Notes under the pieces: model-generated | Told to the model about the DNA's origin: nothing | Database searches by the model: none | The model's input: the letters and a program-made list of their open reading frames with translations, nothing else | Shown here: one piece after another, positions 34,817 through 43,662 of the stretch | Layout: each line of letters opens with the position of its first letter | Position numbering within the stretch: the stretch's first letter is position 1 | Assembly: GCF_002837275.1 (NCBI RefSeq) | Contig: NZ_NXIF01000010.1 | Location: forward strand, 1 to 44,690 | Length of the DNA: 44,690 nt | Source: Malaciobacter halophilus | GTDB taxonomy: Bacteria; Campylobacterota; Campylobacteria; Campylobacterales; Arcobacteraceae | Reading direction: 5' to 3' | Program-made: the position numbers and the translations under genes

Positions 34817-36712
34817 TTAATCTATTGGAAGAGTAATTTTAAAACATGCTCCCTTATAATTTTGACCTTCATACTCATACTCTTCATTAGTAACTTCTAG
34901 TGTTCCTTTAAGATGTTTACAAACTATCTCTTTACTCATATAAAGCCCTATTCCCGTACCATTTTGCTTAGATTTTGTAGTAAAATATGGCTCAAAAATT
35001 TTCTGTTTTATTTCTTCATCAATGCCATTTGCATTATCTTTTATAATAATAATTGCCTTATTTTCAAATTTTTTTGTTTTTATAAAAATTAATCTTCTAA
35101 AATCTTGTTTTATTAATTCATCACGAGCATTGTTAAGTATGTTGATTAAAACTTGTACCAATTCATTTTGTAAAGAGTATATTTTATAATCTTCAATTTC
35201 ATTTACTATTTCAATATCTTTATTCTTATATTGGGCAGAAACAAGTTTTAATGTCTTATCAAAGCTTTCTTCAATACTAAATTCTGTTTTTGTTTTATTA
35301 TTTTTAAAAAAATTCCTAAAATCATCAATAGTTTTTGATAAATACTGTACACTATTATTTATTGCATCTAAACTTTTAATTTCATACTTATCTGTTAATA
35401 CTCCAAGCTCTTTTTGCATCTTTATTCCAGTTGCTGCTGTACTAATAGAACTTAAAGGCTGTCTCCATTGATGGGCAATATTGCCAATCATCTCTCCCAT
35501 ACTTGCCATTTTTGACTGATATGCAATTAAATTGTCTTTTTTTCTACTATTTTCAAGTTGATACTCAATTTTTGTTTTATATTTTAAAAATATTCTCTCT
35601 ATTATTTTAGAAATATATAAAGAAACAATTAAAAGAATAATTGTAGAAATAATAGTTATTTTATATAGTGTATGAATCTCTTCTTCATATTTTTCTTCTA
35701 AAATTTGCTCTTTTTTATTTAACTCTTTGTAAAAATCATCCATATAAAAGCCTGTTCCAATAATCCAATTCCAAGGTTTAAAACCTTTTACATAACTTAT
35801 TTTTCTTACTTCTTTTTGTATAGTCTTAGGCTTATCACTATGTAAATATGTCAAAAAGCCACCTTTATTAGCTAAGGTTTTCATCTTTTCAAAAGAATCA
35901 TCAATATTTTCAATAAAAGCAAGTTTTGAAATTTTTTTACCTAAAAACTCTTTATTATGATAAGTTAAATATCTTCCTTGACTATCTAAAACAAATATAT
36001 ATCCATAACGTCTGTACTGTACATCATTTAAATACTCTAAGATTCTATTTTTTATACTGTTTTCATAATCATAAACAAACTTACCAGAACCTACATATAT
36101 ATCCAAAGGTTCAATTTTTTTAAAATATCCTATTTTTTTATACTCTTTTGAATCTTGTTTGGGCCAATACCATGAATAAAAAGTCTCTTTTTTTGTTTTA
36201 AAAATAGTATTTAAATCTTTTGAAATTTCATTACCTTTAGAGTCTTTATAATTTAAAAGGTTTTTCCCTTCTAGTTTTTTATTGTTGCCATGGAAAATAT
36301 TTATACCATTTAAATCATATATAAAAAAGTATCCATCATTTCCATACTTAATACCTTTTAATACAGATTTTATGCTTTTTATAATCTCTTCTTTACTTTT
36401 GTGTTTATTTAAGTTATATACATTCAATGCAATTTGATGGGCATTTAATACCCTCTTTTTTAAAACAGTTTTTAACTCTATTTCTGTATTTTTTTGTTTG
36501 ATTTTAATGTAGTGAAGAATTTCTTGAACTTCATTTCTTACAAGCTCTTTGTTAGTATTAATATATCTTTGTTTTATCTGCTGTTTTTCTGTTTCTAAAG
36601 TATTTTTCTTTTCATAAAATAAATAAAAATTAATAATTATACATAAAGTAAGAATAAATATGGTGGGTGCAAATTTTATAATCTTTAAAATTCTATTTTC
36701 ATTTTTAATCAT
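34817..36712 (-). CDS. Double-Cache sensor histidine kinase
   Basis: 631 residues. Two membrane helices (about 13-32 and 349-370) bracket a periplasmic region with two Cache-type repeats, recognisable as YGNDGYFFIYDLNG (about 123-136) and YRRYGYIFVLDSQG (about 234-247), each followed by a W/G-rich end (WYWPK; WNWIIGTGFY). The cytoplasmic part has phospho-acceptor His414 in IAHQWRQPLSS, an N-box (ILNNARDEL), DNANG and GTGIGLYMSKEI. Cache domains of this type bind small organic acids; the ligand here is unknown. No partner regulator is adjacent. AAGGAG before the ATG is part of an inverted repeat. Confidence 0.88.
   Translation of the reverse strand: MIKNENRILKIIKFAPTIFILTLCIIINFYLFYEKKNTLETEKQQIKQRYINTNKELVRNEVQEILHYIKIKQKNTEIELKTVLKKRVLNAHQIALNVYNLNKHKSKEEIIKSIKSVLKGIKYGNDGYFFIYDLNGINIFHGNNKKLEGKNLLNYKDSKGNEISKDLNTIFKTKKETFYSWYWPKQDSKEYKKIGYFKKIEPLDIYVGSGKFVYDYENSIKNRILEYLNDVQYRRYGYIFVLDSQGRYLTYHNKEFLGKKISKLAFIENIDDSFEKMKTLANKGGFLTYLHSDKPKTIQKEVRKISYVKGFKPWNWIIGTGFYMDDFYKELNKKEQILEEKYEEEIHTLYKITIISTIILLIVSLYISKIIERIFLKYKTKIEYQLENSRKKDNLIAYQSKMASMGEMIGNIAHQWRQPLSSISTAATGIKMQKELGVLTDKYEIKSLDAINNSVQYLSKTIDDFRNFFKNNKTKTEFSIEESFDKTLKLVSAQYKNKDIEIVNEIEDYKIYSLQNELVQVLINILNNARDELIKQDFRRLIFIKTKKFENKAIIIIKDNANGIDEEIKQKIFEPYFTTKSKQNGTGIGLYMSKEIVCKHLKGTLEVTNEEYEYEGQNYKGACFKITLPID
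35441..35512 (-). repeat. H-box DNA block shared by three kinase genes, copy 2
   Basis: Almost identical to the blocks at 17015-17086 and 40050-40120 and encodes the same ASMGEMIGNIAHQWRQPLSS segment. Confidence 0.7.
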
Positions 36713-36716
36713 AAAA

Positions 36717-36770
36717 TAGTTCTCCTTCTAAGATTATAGCACAAAAATTACTATTTAGAAGGAGAAACTA
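36717..36770. repeat. Inverted repeat spanning a promoter and the kinase ribosome binding site
   Basis: TAGTTCTCCTTCTAA (36717-36731) pairs with TTAGAAGGAGAAACTA (36755-36770), one bulged base. The arm near the gene is the Shine-Dalgarno of the kinase at 34817-36712. The loop contains TGCTATAAT on the minus strand (36733-36741), an extended -10. Transcripts from clpB would contain both arms; transcripts from the loop promoter would contain only one. Confidence 0.6.
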
Positions 36771-36775
36771 TATAA

Positions 36776-39352
36776 TTATTTTACTTCAACTACAATTTTT
36801 TCATCTATGCAATCAAAATCTACACTACTTCCTTCAGATATTTGTTCTTCTAAAATCATATCTGCTAATCTATCTTCAACAATTTCATAAATTGCTCTTT
36901 TTAATGGTCTTGCACCATATACTGGATCAAAACCTGCTTTTGCGATAAACTCTTTTGCACTTTGTGAAAGTGTAATTGTAATATCTTTTTCTTCTAATTT
37001 TTTTCTAATATTATTAAATAAAATCTCTACAATACTTGTAATAGATTCTAATGCTAATTGTTCGAAAATAATAATATCATCAAGTCTATTTAAAAACTCT
37101 GGTTTAAAGTTTACTTTTAACTCATTTAAAACCTCTTTTCTTCTACTGTCTTTATCAGAAATTTCAATAATTTTTGAACTTCCAATATTTGAAGTTAAAA
37201 TAATAATTGTATTTTTAAAATCAACTGTTACACCTTTATTGTCTGTTAGCCTTCCATCATCTAATACTTGTAATAGTATATTAAATACATCTGGATGTGC
37301 TTTTTCTATTTCATCAAATAAAATTACACTATATGGTTTTCTTCTAACTGCCTCAGTTAACTGTCCCCCTTCATCATATCCTACATAACCAGGAGCTGCA
37401 CCTATTAATCTTGAAACAGCGTGTTTTTCCATATATTCACTCATATCAAATCGAATAAGTGATCTTTCATCATCAAATAAAAATTTTGCCAATGTTTTCG
37501 CACTTTGTGTTTTACCTACACCTGTTGGTCCTAAAAACATAAAAGAACCAATTGGTCTATTTGCCTCACTTAATCCTGCTTTATTTCTTTTAATTGCTCT
37601 ACTTATAGCTTTTATAGCATCATCTTGACCTATAACATCTTCTTTTAATACAGACTCTACTTTTAAAACTCTTTGTTTTTCAGAATCCATCATCTTATTT
37701 ACAGGAATACCTGTCCATCTTGAAACAATACTTGCAATTGACTCCTCATCAACAGAGTTTCTAAGTAAAGTTCCCTCTTCTTGCATTTTTTCCCATTTAA
37801 GCTCATTCTCTTTTATTTGTTTTTCTAAAGCTGGTATCTCTCCATACTCAATTGATGCCGCTTCTTCAAATCTTGATTCTCTTTTTGCAATACTTGCTTT
37901 TGTTCTAAACTCATCAATTTTAGCTTTTAAAGTTGAAGTAGCATTAAATGTTTGCTTTTCATTTTCAAACCTTGATTCTAATCCTCTTTTCTCTTCATCT
38001 TTATTTGCTAACTCTTTTTCAATCTCTTCTAGTCTTTGTTTATTTTTCTTTGTTTTCTCCATTTTTAATGCTTCTTTTTCAACATTTAAAGACTCAATCT
38101 CTCTTTTAATAGCTGAAAGAGCATATGGTTCTGATTCAATCTGCATTTTTAATTCTGCTGCTGCTTCATCAATTAAATCAATCGCTTTATCTGGCAAAAA
38201 TCTATCTGTAATATATCTATCACTTAATTTTGCTGCTGCAACAAGTGCAGAATCATTTATTGTTACATTATGATGTGTTTCTAATCTTTGTTTAATACCT
38301 CTTAATATTTGCAAAGCTTCATTTACATTAGGTTCATCAACTTTTACAGGTTGAAATCTTCTTTGCATAGCTGCATCTTTTTCAAAATATTTTCTATACT
38401 CTTTAAGTGTAGTTGCTCCAATAGTATGCAATTCACCTCTTGCTAAACTTGGCTTTAATATATTAGCTGCATCCATACTTCCTTCACTAGCACCTGCACC
38501 AATAATAGTATGAATCTCATCAATAAACAGTATTACATTTCCTGCTTTTTTCACCTCATCTATAACAGCTTTTAATCTATCTTCAAACTCTCCTCTATAC
38601 TTTGCTCCTGCTATTAAAGCACTCATATCAAGAGCAACAACTCTTTTATTTAATAAACTTGTAGGAACATCTTTATTTACAATTTTTTGAGCTAAACCTT
38701 CTGCAATTGCTGTTTTACCAGTTCCTGGTTCTCCTAGTAATACTGGATTATTTTTAGTCTTTCTAATTAGAATTTGCATCATTCTATTTATTTGTTCATC
38801 TCTTCCAATAACTGGGTCTAGTTCTCCATCAATAGCTTTTTTATTTAAATCTGTTCCAAATTTTTCTAAACTCTCTAAAGTTTCATCTGATGTTGCACTA
38901 TCTATTTTTGCTCCTGCTCTTATAGCTTCAAGCTCTTTTTTTGCATCTAAAAGATTTACATATTTTCCTAAAATATCTTTTATTTGTTTATCATCAAAAT
39001 TAGCAATAAGCCATGTATCAACAGCAATAAATTTATCCCCGTTTGAGTTCATTAATCCATGAGCTTTTTCAAGTGAACTCATAAAGTTTCTTGATAATTT
39101 TATATTCTCTTTTGATACATTTGACACAGCTGGTAATTTTGTAGTAGCAGATTTAATCTCTAGCTCTATTGCTGCTTTATCAATATTCATTTTATTTAAT
39201 AATTGGTTTAATACTGAATTTGTATTTGTTATTAATGCCCATAAAAAATGTATTACATCTACTTCTTGATTTTTATTATGTAAACTTAATGATACTGCTG
39301 AATCAATTGTTTCAGCAACTTGATTTGTTATTTGTTCAAATATCTTTTTCAT
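36776..39352 (-). CDS. clpB: ATP-dependent disaggregase ClpB
   Basis: Hexameric AAA+ chaperone that rescues aggregated proteins with DnaK. The 858 residues (from the ATG) include the N-terminal double Clp repeat (1-145), first AAA with [13 protein letters not shown], the middle coiled-coil domain (about 405-525) typical of ClpB, and second AAA with [12 protein letters not shown] and the GYVGYDEGG pore loop. A GTG three codons upstream (39361) is rejected as start: it lies in the CIRCE-like element, and AGGAG is correctly spaced for the ATG at 39352. Confidence 0.96.
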   Translation of the reverse strand: MKKIFEQITNQVAETIDSAVSLSLHNKNQEVDVIHFLWALITNTNSVLNQLLNKMNIDKAAIELEIKSATTKLPAVSNVSKENIKLSRNFMSSLEKAHGLMNSNGDKFIAVDTWLIANFDDKQIKDILGKYVNLLDAKKELEAIRAGAKIDSATSDETLESLEKFGTDLNKKAIDGELDPVIGRDEQINRMMQILIRKTKNNPVLLGEPGTGKTAIAEGLAQKIVNKDVPTSLLNKRVVALDMSALIAGAKYRGEFEDRLKAVIDEVKKAGNVILFIDEIHTIIGAGASEGSMDAANILKPSLARGELHTIGATTLKEYRKYFEKDAAMQRRFQPVKVDEPNVNEALQILRGIKQRLETHHNVTINDSALVAAAKLSDRYITDRFLPDKAIDLIDEAAAELKMQIESEPYALSAIKREIESLNVEKEALKMEKTKKNKQRLEEIEKELANKDEEKRGLESRFENEKQTFNATSTLKAKIDEFRTKASIAKRESRFEEAASIEYGEIPALEKQIKENELKWEKMQEEGTLLRNSVDEESIASIVSRWTGIPVNKMMDSEKQRVLKVESVLKEDVIGQDDAIKAISRAIKRNKAGLSEANRPIGSFMFLGPTGVGKTQSAKTLAKFLFDDERSLIRFDMSEYMEKHAVSRLIGAAPGYVGYDEGGQLTEAVRRKPYSVILFDEIEKAHPDVFNILLQVLDDGRLTDNKGVTVDFKNTIIILTSNIGSSKIIEISDKDSRRKEVLNELKVNFKPEFLNRLDDIIIFEQLALESITSIVEILFNNIRKKLEEKDITITLSQSAKEFIAKAGFDPVYGARPLKRAIYEIVEDRLADMILEEQISEGSSVDFDCIDEKIVVEVK

Positions 39353-39354
39353 TT

Positions 39355-39381
39355 TTAGCACTCCTTTGCTTTAATTGCTAA
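39355..39381. promoter_or_regulatory. CIRCE-like operator (HrcA site) at clpB
   Basis: TTAGCACTC, nine bases, then AATTGCTAA. The first half matches the CIRCE half-site exactly; the second matches GAGTGCTAA at seven of nine positions, with the canonical nine-base spacer. It covers the clpB Shine-Dalgarno and the predicted transcription start, where HrcA repressor would block polymerase. Confidence 0.75.
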
Positions 39382-39384
39382 ATA

Positions 39385-39393
39385 ATTATAGCA
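39385..39393 (-). promoter_or_regulatory. Extended -10 promoter of clpB
   Basis: TGCTATAAT on the minus strand, immediately upstream of the CIRCE-like element. The predicted start near 39378 falls inside the operator. Confidence 0.65.
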
Positions 39394-39410
39394 AGTTGAG
39401 TGTATTAATG

Positions 39411-41531
39411 TCAAGTATTTTCAATATAATCAAAAGAAATTTTAAATTCACACCCTTTATACTCTATTTTTTCATACTTAAATTTTACATTTTCTACTTG
39501 GATATTTCCATTCATATGGTCAACTATTATTTGATGGGTCATATATAAACCTATCCCTGTTCCTTGAGTTTGATGTTTTGTAGTAAAATATGGTTCAAAA
39601 ATCTTTGGCTTAACCTCTTTAGAAATACCTCCTGCATTATCTTTAATGATAATTACAACACTATTTTTTGAAATATAAGTATCAATAACAATTAACTTTC
39701 TTTCTATATTATTTAATTTTAATGCATCTTTTGAATTATTTATAATATTTATAAAAGCTTGAGCCAATTCATTTGAAAAACCATTTATAGTCATATTTTT
39801 ACTAAAATTCATAACAACTTCAATTCCATGGTCTTTAAAACTTGATTCTAATAATTTTAATGCCTTTTTCATTACATCATTTACATCAATTATTTCAATC
39901 TGTTTATCCACTTTAAAAAAATTTCTAAAATCATCAATTGTTTTTGATAAATATTGTGTATTTTTTATAATCATATTTAAAGCATTTTCTAAACTCTCAT
40001 CATCTAAAATCTCAAGCTCTTTTTCTACTTTCAATCCACTTGCAGCTGTACTAATAGAACTTAAAGGCTGTCTCCATTGATGAGCAATATTACCTATCAT
40101 CTCTCCCATAGATACCATTTTTGCTTGTTGGGATATAAGTTTATCTTTATTTTTTAATTCAGTAATATCAATAAAGCAACTAATTTTTAATCTTTTTTGA
40201 TTTAAAACAATAAACTTCCCTTGTCCTAATGCAGTAAAAGTCTCTCCTTTAGTATCTTTTAATTCCAGTTCATAAGGTGTTGTATTTTTTTGAAAATTCT
40301 TAGCAACCTTTTCATAAGAACTATCACTTATATAAACAAAAGGTGACTTTCCTAAAATATCCTCTTTATTTTTTATTTTCAAAAGTTTTAGTGTTACATC
40401 ATTTACATCATATATTTTTTTAGTATCATGTAAAACAATTGCTTCCATTGTAGAGTTAAGTAGATATTCAAAACTATCCCTTGAAGCTTTTAAATTTTTT
40501 TCTCTTTTTTTTATTTGCTTTTTCATTTTATCAAAGCTATTTATTAAACCACTAACTTCTTTAAATTTTGATTGTTTTAATGTTTTTGTATAATCACCAT
40601 TTGAAATATCTTTTGCTCTTTGTTGTAAGTAGTCTAATTCAAAAAATATTTTATTAAATATCTTAAACACAAAATACAAAGCAAAAAGTATAAATAACAC
40701 AATAATCAAAAATATTAAAATCAATATTTTTTCTAAACTTCTTATTAAAGTTTCATGATTTTCTCTAATAATTATAATCCATCCAGTTTTTTTAACTTTA
40801 GTGTACATTCCAATATTTTTTACATCACGTTTTATATTATAAAAACTTCTTATTTTAAACATTGCTTTATCTTTAATAAGCTCATCATACACTAAACTAT
40901 TTTTGATATTAAATCTTTGATTAACAAGCTTTTTAGAATCGGGATTAAAGATAAAAACTCCATTTTTATCCACCATTCGAATCATATGTGTACCATCACT
41001 ATTTTTAAATCTAGTAACAAATTGTGTAAGTTCATCTAATTTTAACTCTATTACAATAACTCTATTTTCATATTTTAAACTATATGAAATTGAAGGGGTA
41101 TTATTTACAGAAGATAAAAATACATTAGACCAAGAAAATGAGCTATTTTTTATATCTTTAAAAAAGTCTTTGTTTGAATAATCAAACCCAACATAAATAT
41201 TATCTACTTGTTTGGAATAAAACTTTTTTAATATACCCTCTTTATTAAGTACAAAAATCGAAGAAATATCACTATTTAAAGTTACAATATCTTTTAAACT
41301 TTCATTTGTTATATTGTTTTTTCTTGCTATATGTGAAGCAACTGATTCAATCTTTTGTATTAATTTTATTGCTTCAAAATCCACTTGTTTTAAAAACTGT
41401 TTTTGTGTATGTTCAACACTATTTATTTTCATATCATAAAAATTAAGCATTGCAATTACACCAACTAAAATAGATACTGTTGCTATTGATAAGATTATAA
41501 AAGATGAGATTGTATTTTTTAAACTTTTCAT
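39411..41531 (-). CDS. Cache-HAMP-PAS sensor histidine kinase coupled to a binding protein
   Basis: 706 residues: membrane helix (about 8-30), periplasmic double-Cache region (about 35-262, with SSIFVLNKEGILKKFY, SFSWSNVFLSSVNNTPSISYS, MIRMVDKNGVFIFNP), second helix (about 267-290), HAMP (about 290-342), PAS (about 350-460) and kinase core with His484 in IAHQWRQPLSS, N-box (FINIINNSKDAL), DNAGG and GTGIGLYMTHQI. The ATG overlaps the stop of the upstream solute-binding protein gene (ATGA), so the two are made together and probably sense together. There is no regulator gene beside it. Confidence 0.88.
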   Translation of the reverse strand: MKSLKNTISSFIILSIATVSILVGVIAMLNFYDMKINSVEHTQKQFLKQVDFEAIKLIQKIESVASHIARKNNITNESLKDIVTLNSDISSIFVLNKEGILKKFYSKQVDNIYVGFDYSNKDFFKDIKNSSFSWSNVFLSSVNNTPSISYSLKYENRVIVIELKLDELTQFVTRFKNSDGTHMIRMVDKNGVFIFNPDSKKLVNQRFNIKNSLVYDELIKDKAMFKIRSFYNIKRDVKNIGMYTKVKKTGWIIIIRENHETLIRSLEKILILIFLIIVLFILFALYFVFKIFNKIFFELDYLQQRAKDISNGDYTKTLKQSKFKEVSGLINSFDKMKKQIKKREKNLKASRDSFEYLLNSTMEAIVLHDTKKIYDVNDVTLKLLKIKNKEDILGKSPFVYISDSSYEKVAKNFQKNTTPYELELKDTKGETFTALGQGKFIVLNQKRLKISCFIDITELKNKDKLISQQAKMVSMGEMIGNIAHQWRQPLSSISTAASGLKVEKELEILDDESLENALNMIIKNTQYLSKTIDDFRNFFKVDKQIEIIDVNDVMKKALKLLESSFKDHGIEVVMNFSKNMTINGFSNELAQAFINIINNSKDALKLNNIERKLIVIDTYISKNSVVIIIKDNAGGISKEVKPKIFEPYFTTKHQTQGTGIGLYMTHQIIVDHMNGNIQVENVKFKYEKIEYKGCEFKISFDYIENT
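40050..40120 (-). repeat. H-box DNA block shared by three kinase genes, copy 3
   Basis: Third copy of the block at 17015-17086 and 35441-35512. It differs most at its end, where VSMGEM replaces ASMGEM. Confidence 0.65.
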
Positions 41532-42636
41532 AACTCTATCTTTTTATATTTACCATTTTTTATAGTTACTATAAAATAGTCTCTTTTTACATCTCCATAC
41601 TTATCAAATACAATCTTACCTTGCAAGCCTTTAAAGGACTTTTTTGAGAGAATATATTTTTTTATATCCTTAGCAGAACTATTATTTTTTAATGCTTCTA
41701 TTAATATCTTTGCTGTTTCATAAGCCTGTGCAGCAAAAACTGAAGGTACATGTCCATATAAACTTTCATAATTTTTTATAAAATTTTTATAACTTTTATC
41801 ATTTGAGTTATCATCATATCCAGTTGAAAAAAGCATTCCTTCAACTGCTTTTCCTCCCTCTGTAATTAGCTTCAACTCTTTTGCCCAAGCAGCAGAAGCT
41901 AGCTGAGAATCAATATTATTAAGTCTTAAATATTGAGCAAGTTTTGCAGTATCTAAAGCATTTGCAATTATAAATATTACATTTGGATTATTCTGTTTTA
42001 CATCATTTAAAATATTTTTAAATCCAGAACTTATATCAAGCAAAGAAACAATTTGCGCTTGTTTTTTTTCATAAGAGTTTTGTATATTTCTAATTACACC
42101 TTTTACATACGAGCTATTTTTAGAATCAAAATAGATTGACATTCTATCTTTTTTCATATGAATTAAATAGTTTGCTAATTTTAAAATCTTTTGCGTGTTA
42201 ATAGAAACCTGAGTACGTAAAAAATTATCATCTTTATATGCAAACTCTTGGCTACTTGCAGTCGCAGAAATCAATAAAACATCATCTTTATCTTTAACTT
42301 CATTAATAGATACTTTTGTCATGCTTGAAGTTGTATTTCCAACGATGATTTTAATATTTTTATCTAATAATTGAGTTATTGCTTCTCTTGCTTTTATTCT
42401 ATTTTGTCCATCATCTTTTGTAATAATATTTATAGATTTATTATCAATTTTATAATCAATCTCTTCAAAAGCAAGTTTAAATCCACTAAGTACACTATTT
42501 CCTAAAGAAGAATATTTGCCACTAAGACCAGAGATAAAGCCTATATTTATATTTTCTTTATTACTATTGCTTTTAAAAAAAAGTATAGTAAAAATAACAG
42601 CAACGCAAATAAGTAAAAAAGTATTATTTTTTTCAT
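41528..42636 (-). CDS. Periplasmic solute-binding protein (type I fold), frame interrupted near the 5' end
   Basis: Amino-acid-type (LivJ-like, ligand-binding receptor family) binding protein: INIGFISGLSGKYSSLGNS, IIVGNTTSS, VLLISATASS, AAQAYETAKILIEAL. The good initiation site is ATG 42636 with AAGG seven bases before, but that frame stops at 42549-42547 after 29 codons of hydrophobic leader. The rest of the protein is open in the next frame from 42661 onward. One extra base, at A7 next to the ATG or at T8 (42575-42582), joins both into about 369 residues with a hydrophobic anchor. The internal ATG at 42322 would lose the first lobe strands. No permease or ATPase gene is adjacent. Confidence 0.75.
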
Positions 42637-42662
42637 TTTGTAGCCTTAATGCTTTGTTAAAC

Positions 42663-42674
42663 TATAATATTATA
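42663..42674. promoter_or_regulatory. Back-to-back divergent -10 elements for rnhB and the binding protein gene
   Basis: TATAAT on the plus strand (42663-42668) abuts TATAAT on the minus strand (42674-42669). They point to rnhB and to the binding protein-kinase operon. Polymerase cannot open both at once. Confidence 0.55.
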
Positions 42675-42699
42675 CATGAATTGTTATTAAAGGACAAAT

Positions 42700-43266
42700 A
42701 TGCTTTGTGGAATTGATGAAGCGGGACGTGGACCCCTTGCTGGACCTCTTGTTGTAGCAGGTGTAGTATTGAAAAAAGAAGTAAAAGAGTTAAATGACTC
42801 TAAAAAATTAACTGAAAAAAAAAGAGAAGAACTTTTTGATAAAATAAAACAATCAAGTGATTATCATATAGTTTTTAAAAGTGCCAAAGATATTGATACA
42901 AAAGGCATAAGCACTTGTATAAAAGAGTCAATTCAAGAAATCATGCAAAATGTAAACGCAAGTGAATATCTAATGGATGGAAACACCTCTTTTAATATTC
43001 CTACACTACAACATAAAATCAAAGCAGATGCAAGTGTAGTTGAAGTTAGTGCTGCTTCTATCTTAGCAAAAGTAAGTAGAGATAGATATATGTGCGAAAT
43101 TGCAAAAGCTTTCCCAAACTATAATTTTGAAAAACATAAAGGCTATGGAACAAAAGCTCATATAGAAAAAATCAAAGAGTTTGGACGAAGCAATGAGCAT
43201 AGAGTTTCTTTTAGATTAAAAGATTTAGGTGAAGAGAAAATCGGAGTTCAAAAAAGCCTATTTTAG
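42700..43266 (+). CDS. rnhB: Ribonuclease HII
   Basis: Cleaves RNA strands and single ribonucleotides in DNA. The 188 residues show GIDEAGRGPLAGPLVVAG with Asp6 and Glu7, LNDSKKLTEKKRE, the third acid in KADASVVEVSAASILAKVSRD, and the closing HKGYGTKAH. AAGGA is well placed before the ATG. It complements rnhA at 24545. Its stop codon is inside a hairpin shared with the convergent gene. Confidence 0.97.
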   Translation: MLCGIDEAGRGPLAGPLVVAGVVLKKEVKELNDSKKLTEKKREELFDKIKQSSDYHIVFKSAKDIDTKGISTCIKESIQEIMQNVNASEYLMDGNTSFNIPTLQHKIKADASVVEVSAASILAKVSRDRYMCEIAKAFPNYNFEKHKGYGTKAHIEKIKEFGRSNEHRVSFRLKDLGEEKIGVQKSLF

Positions 43267-43275
43267 GCTATTTTG
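43250..43275. terminator. Bidirectional terminator between rnhB and the thiamine-binding-type gene
   Basis: AGCCTA (43255-43260) pairs with TAGGCT (43264-43269) around TTT, extended by A/T pairs. The minus strand continues in T5 after the stem, the plus strand in ATTTTG. Both genes' stop codons lie in it. Confidence 0.7.
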
Positions 43276-43582
43276 AAACTTCTCCTATAAACTCTTCAAC
43301 TGATTTTATTTTTTGTTTCATTCTGTTTTCATGATTTTGTCTAATATCAAAAGTAATAGTTGAATAGACTCTTTTACACCCTGCTTTTTCTAAAACTTCA
43401 TAACATTTACCAATCAAAGTTAAAGCTTCACTCATTTTTTCTGTTTCTATAATAGTGCACATAGAAGTCAACTGATAGTTATATCCACTATTTTTAATAA
43501 CTTCAATTACCTTTGAAACCTCTTTTGCCTTACTTTCACCCTTGTCAGTTGGAAACATAGCCATTTGTACTAAAACACTCAT
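43268..43582 (-). CDS. MTH1187/YkoF-type thiamine-binding domain protein
   Basis: 104-residue single-domain protein of the DUF77 family: VQMAMFPTDKGESKAKEVSKVIEVIK at the start, then YQLTSMCTIIE and VYSTITFDIRQNHENRM. Members form ferredoxin-like tetramers and some bind thiamine or hydroxymethylpyrimidine compounds; many stand alone with no known task. No thiamine gene or riboswitch is nearby, so the ligand is unproven. It converges on rnhB. Confidence 0.8.
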   Translation of the reverse strand: MSVLVQMAMFPTDKGESKAKEVSKVIEVIKNSGYNYQLTSMCTIIETEKMSEALTLIGKCYEVLEKAGCKRVYSTITFDIRQNHENRMKQKIKSVEEFIGEVSK

Positions 43583-43623
43583 TTTAATCCTTATAAATTT
43601 TATTTTGATACTTTAGCGTTACT

Positions 43624-43638
43624 ATTATACAATATAAT
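43624..43638. promoter_or_regulatory. Divergent -10 elements for the thiamine-binding-type gene and the membrane sensor gene
   Basis: TATAAT on the minus strand (43629-43624) and TATAAT on the plus strand (43633-43638) lie four bases apart in an 80-base gap. A further plus TATAAT overlaps at 43638-43643. Confidence 0.45.
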
Positions 43639-43662
43639 ATAATTTAAAAAGAAAGTAAATAT

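Noticed and set aside
39359-39361. GTG start for ClpB
   Set aside because: It overlaps the CIRCE-like half-site and Shine-Dalgarno; AGGAG is eight bases before the ATG at 39352.
42320-42322. ATG at 42322 as start of the binding protein
   Set aside because: It lies inside the first lobe of the fold, after well-conserved family sequence encoded upstream (INIGFISGLSG, IIVGNTTSS), and has no ribosome binding site.
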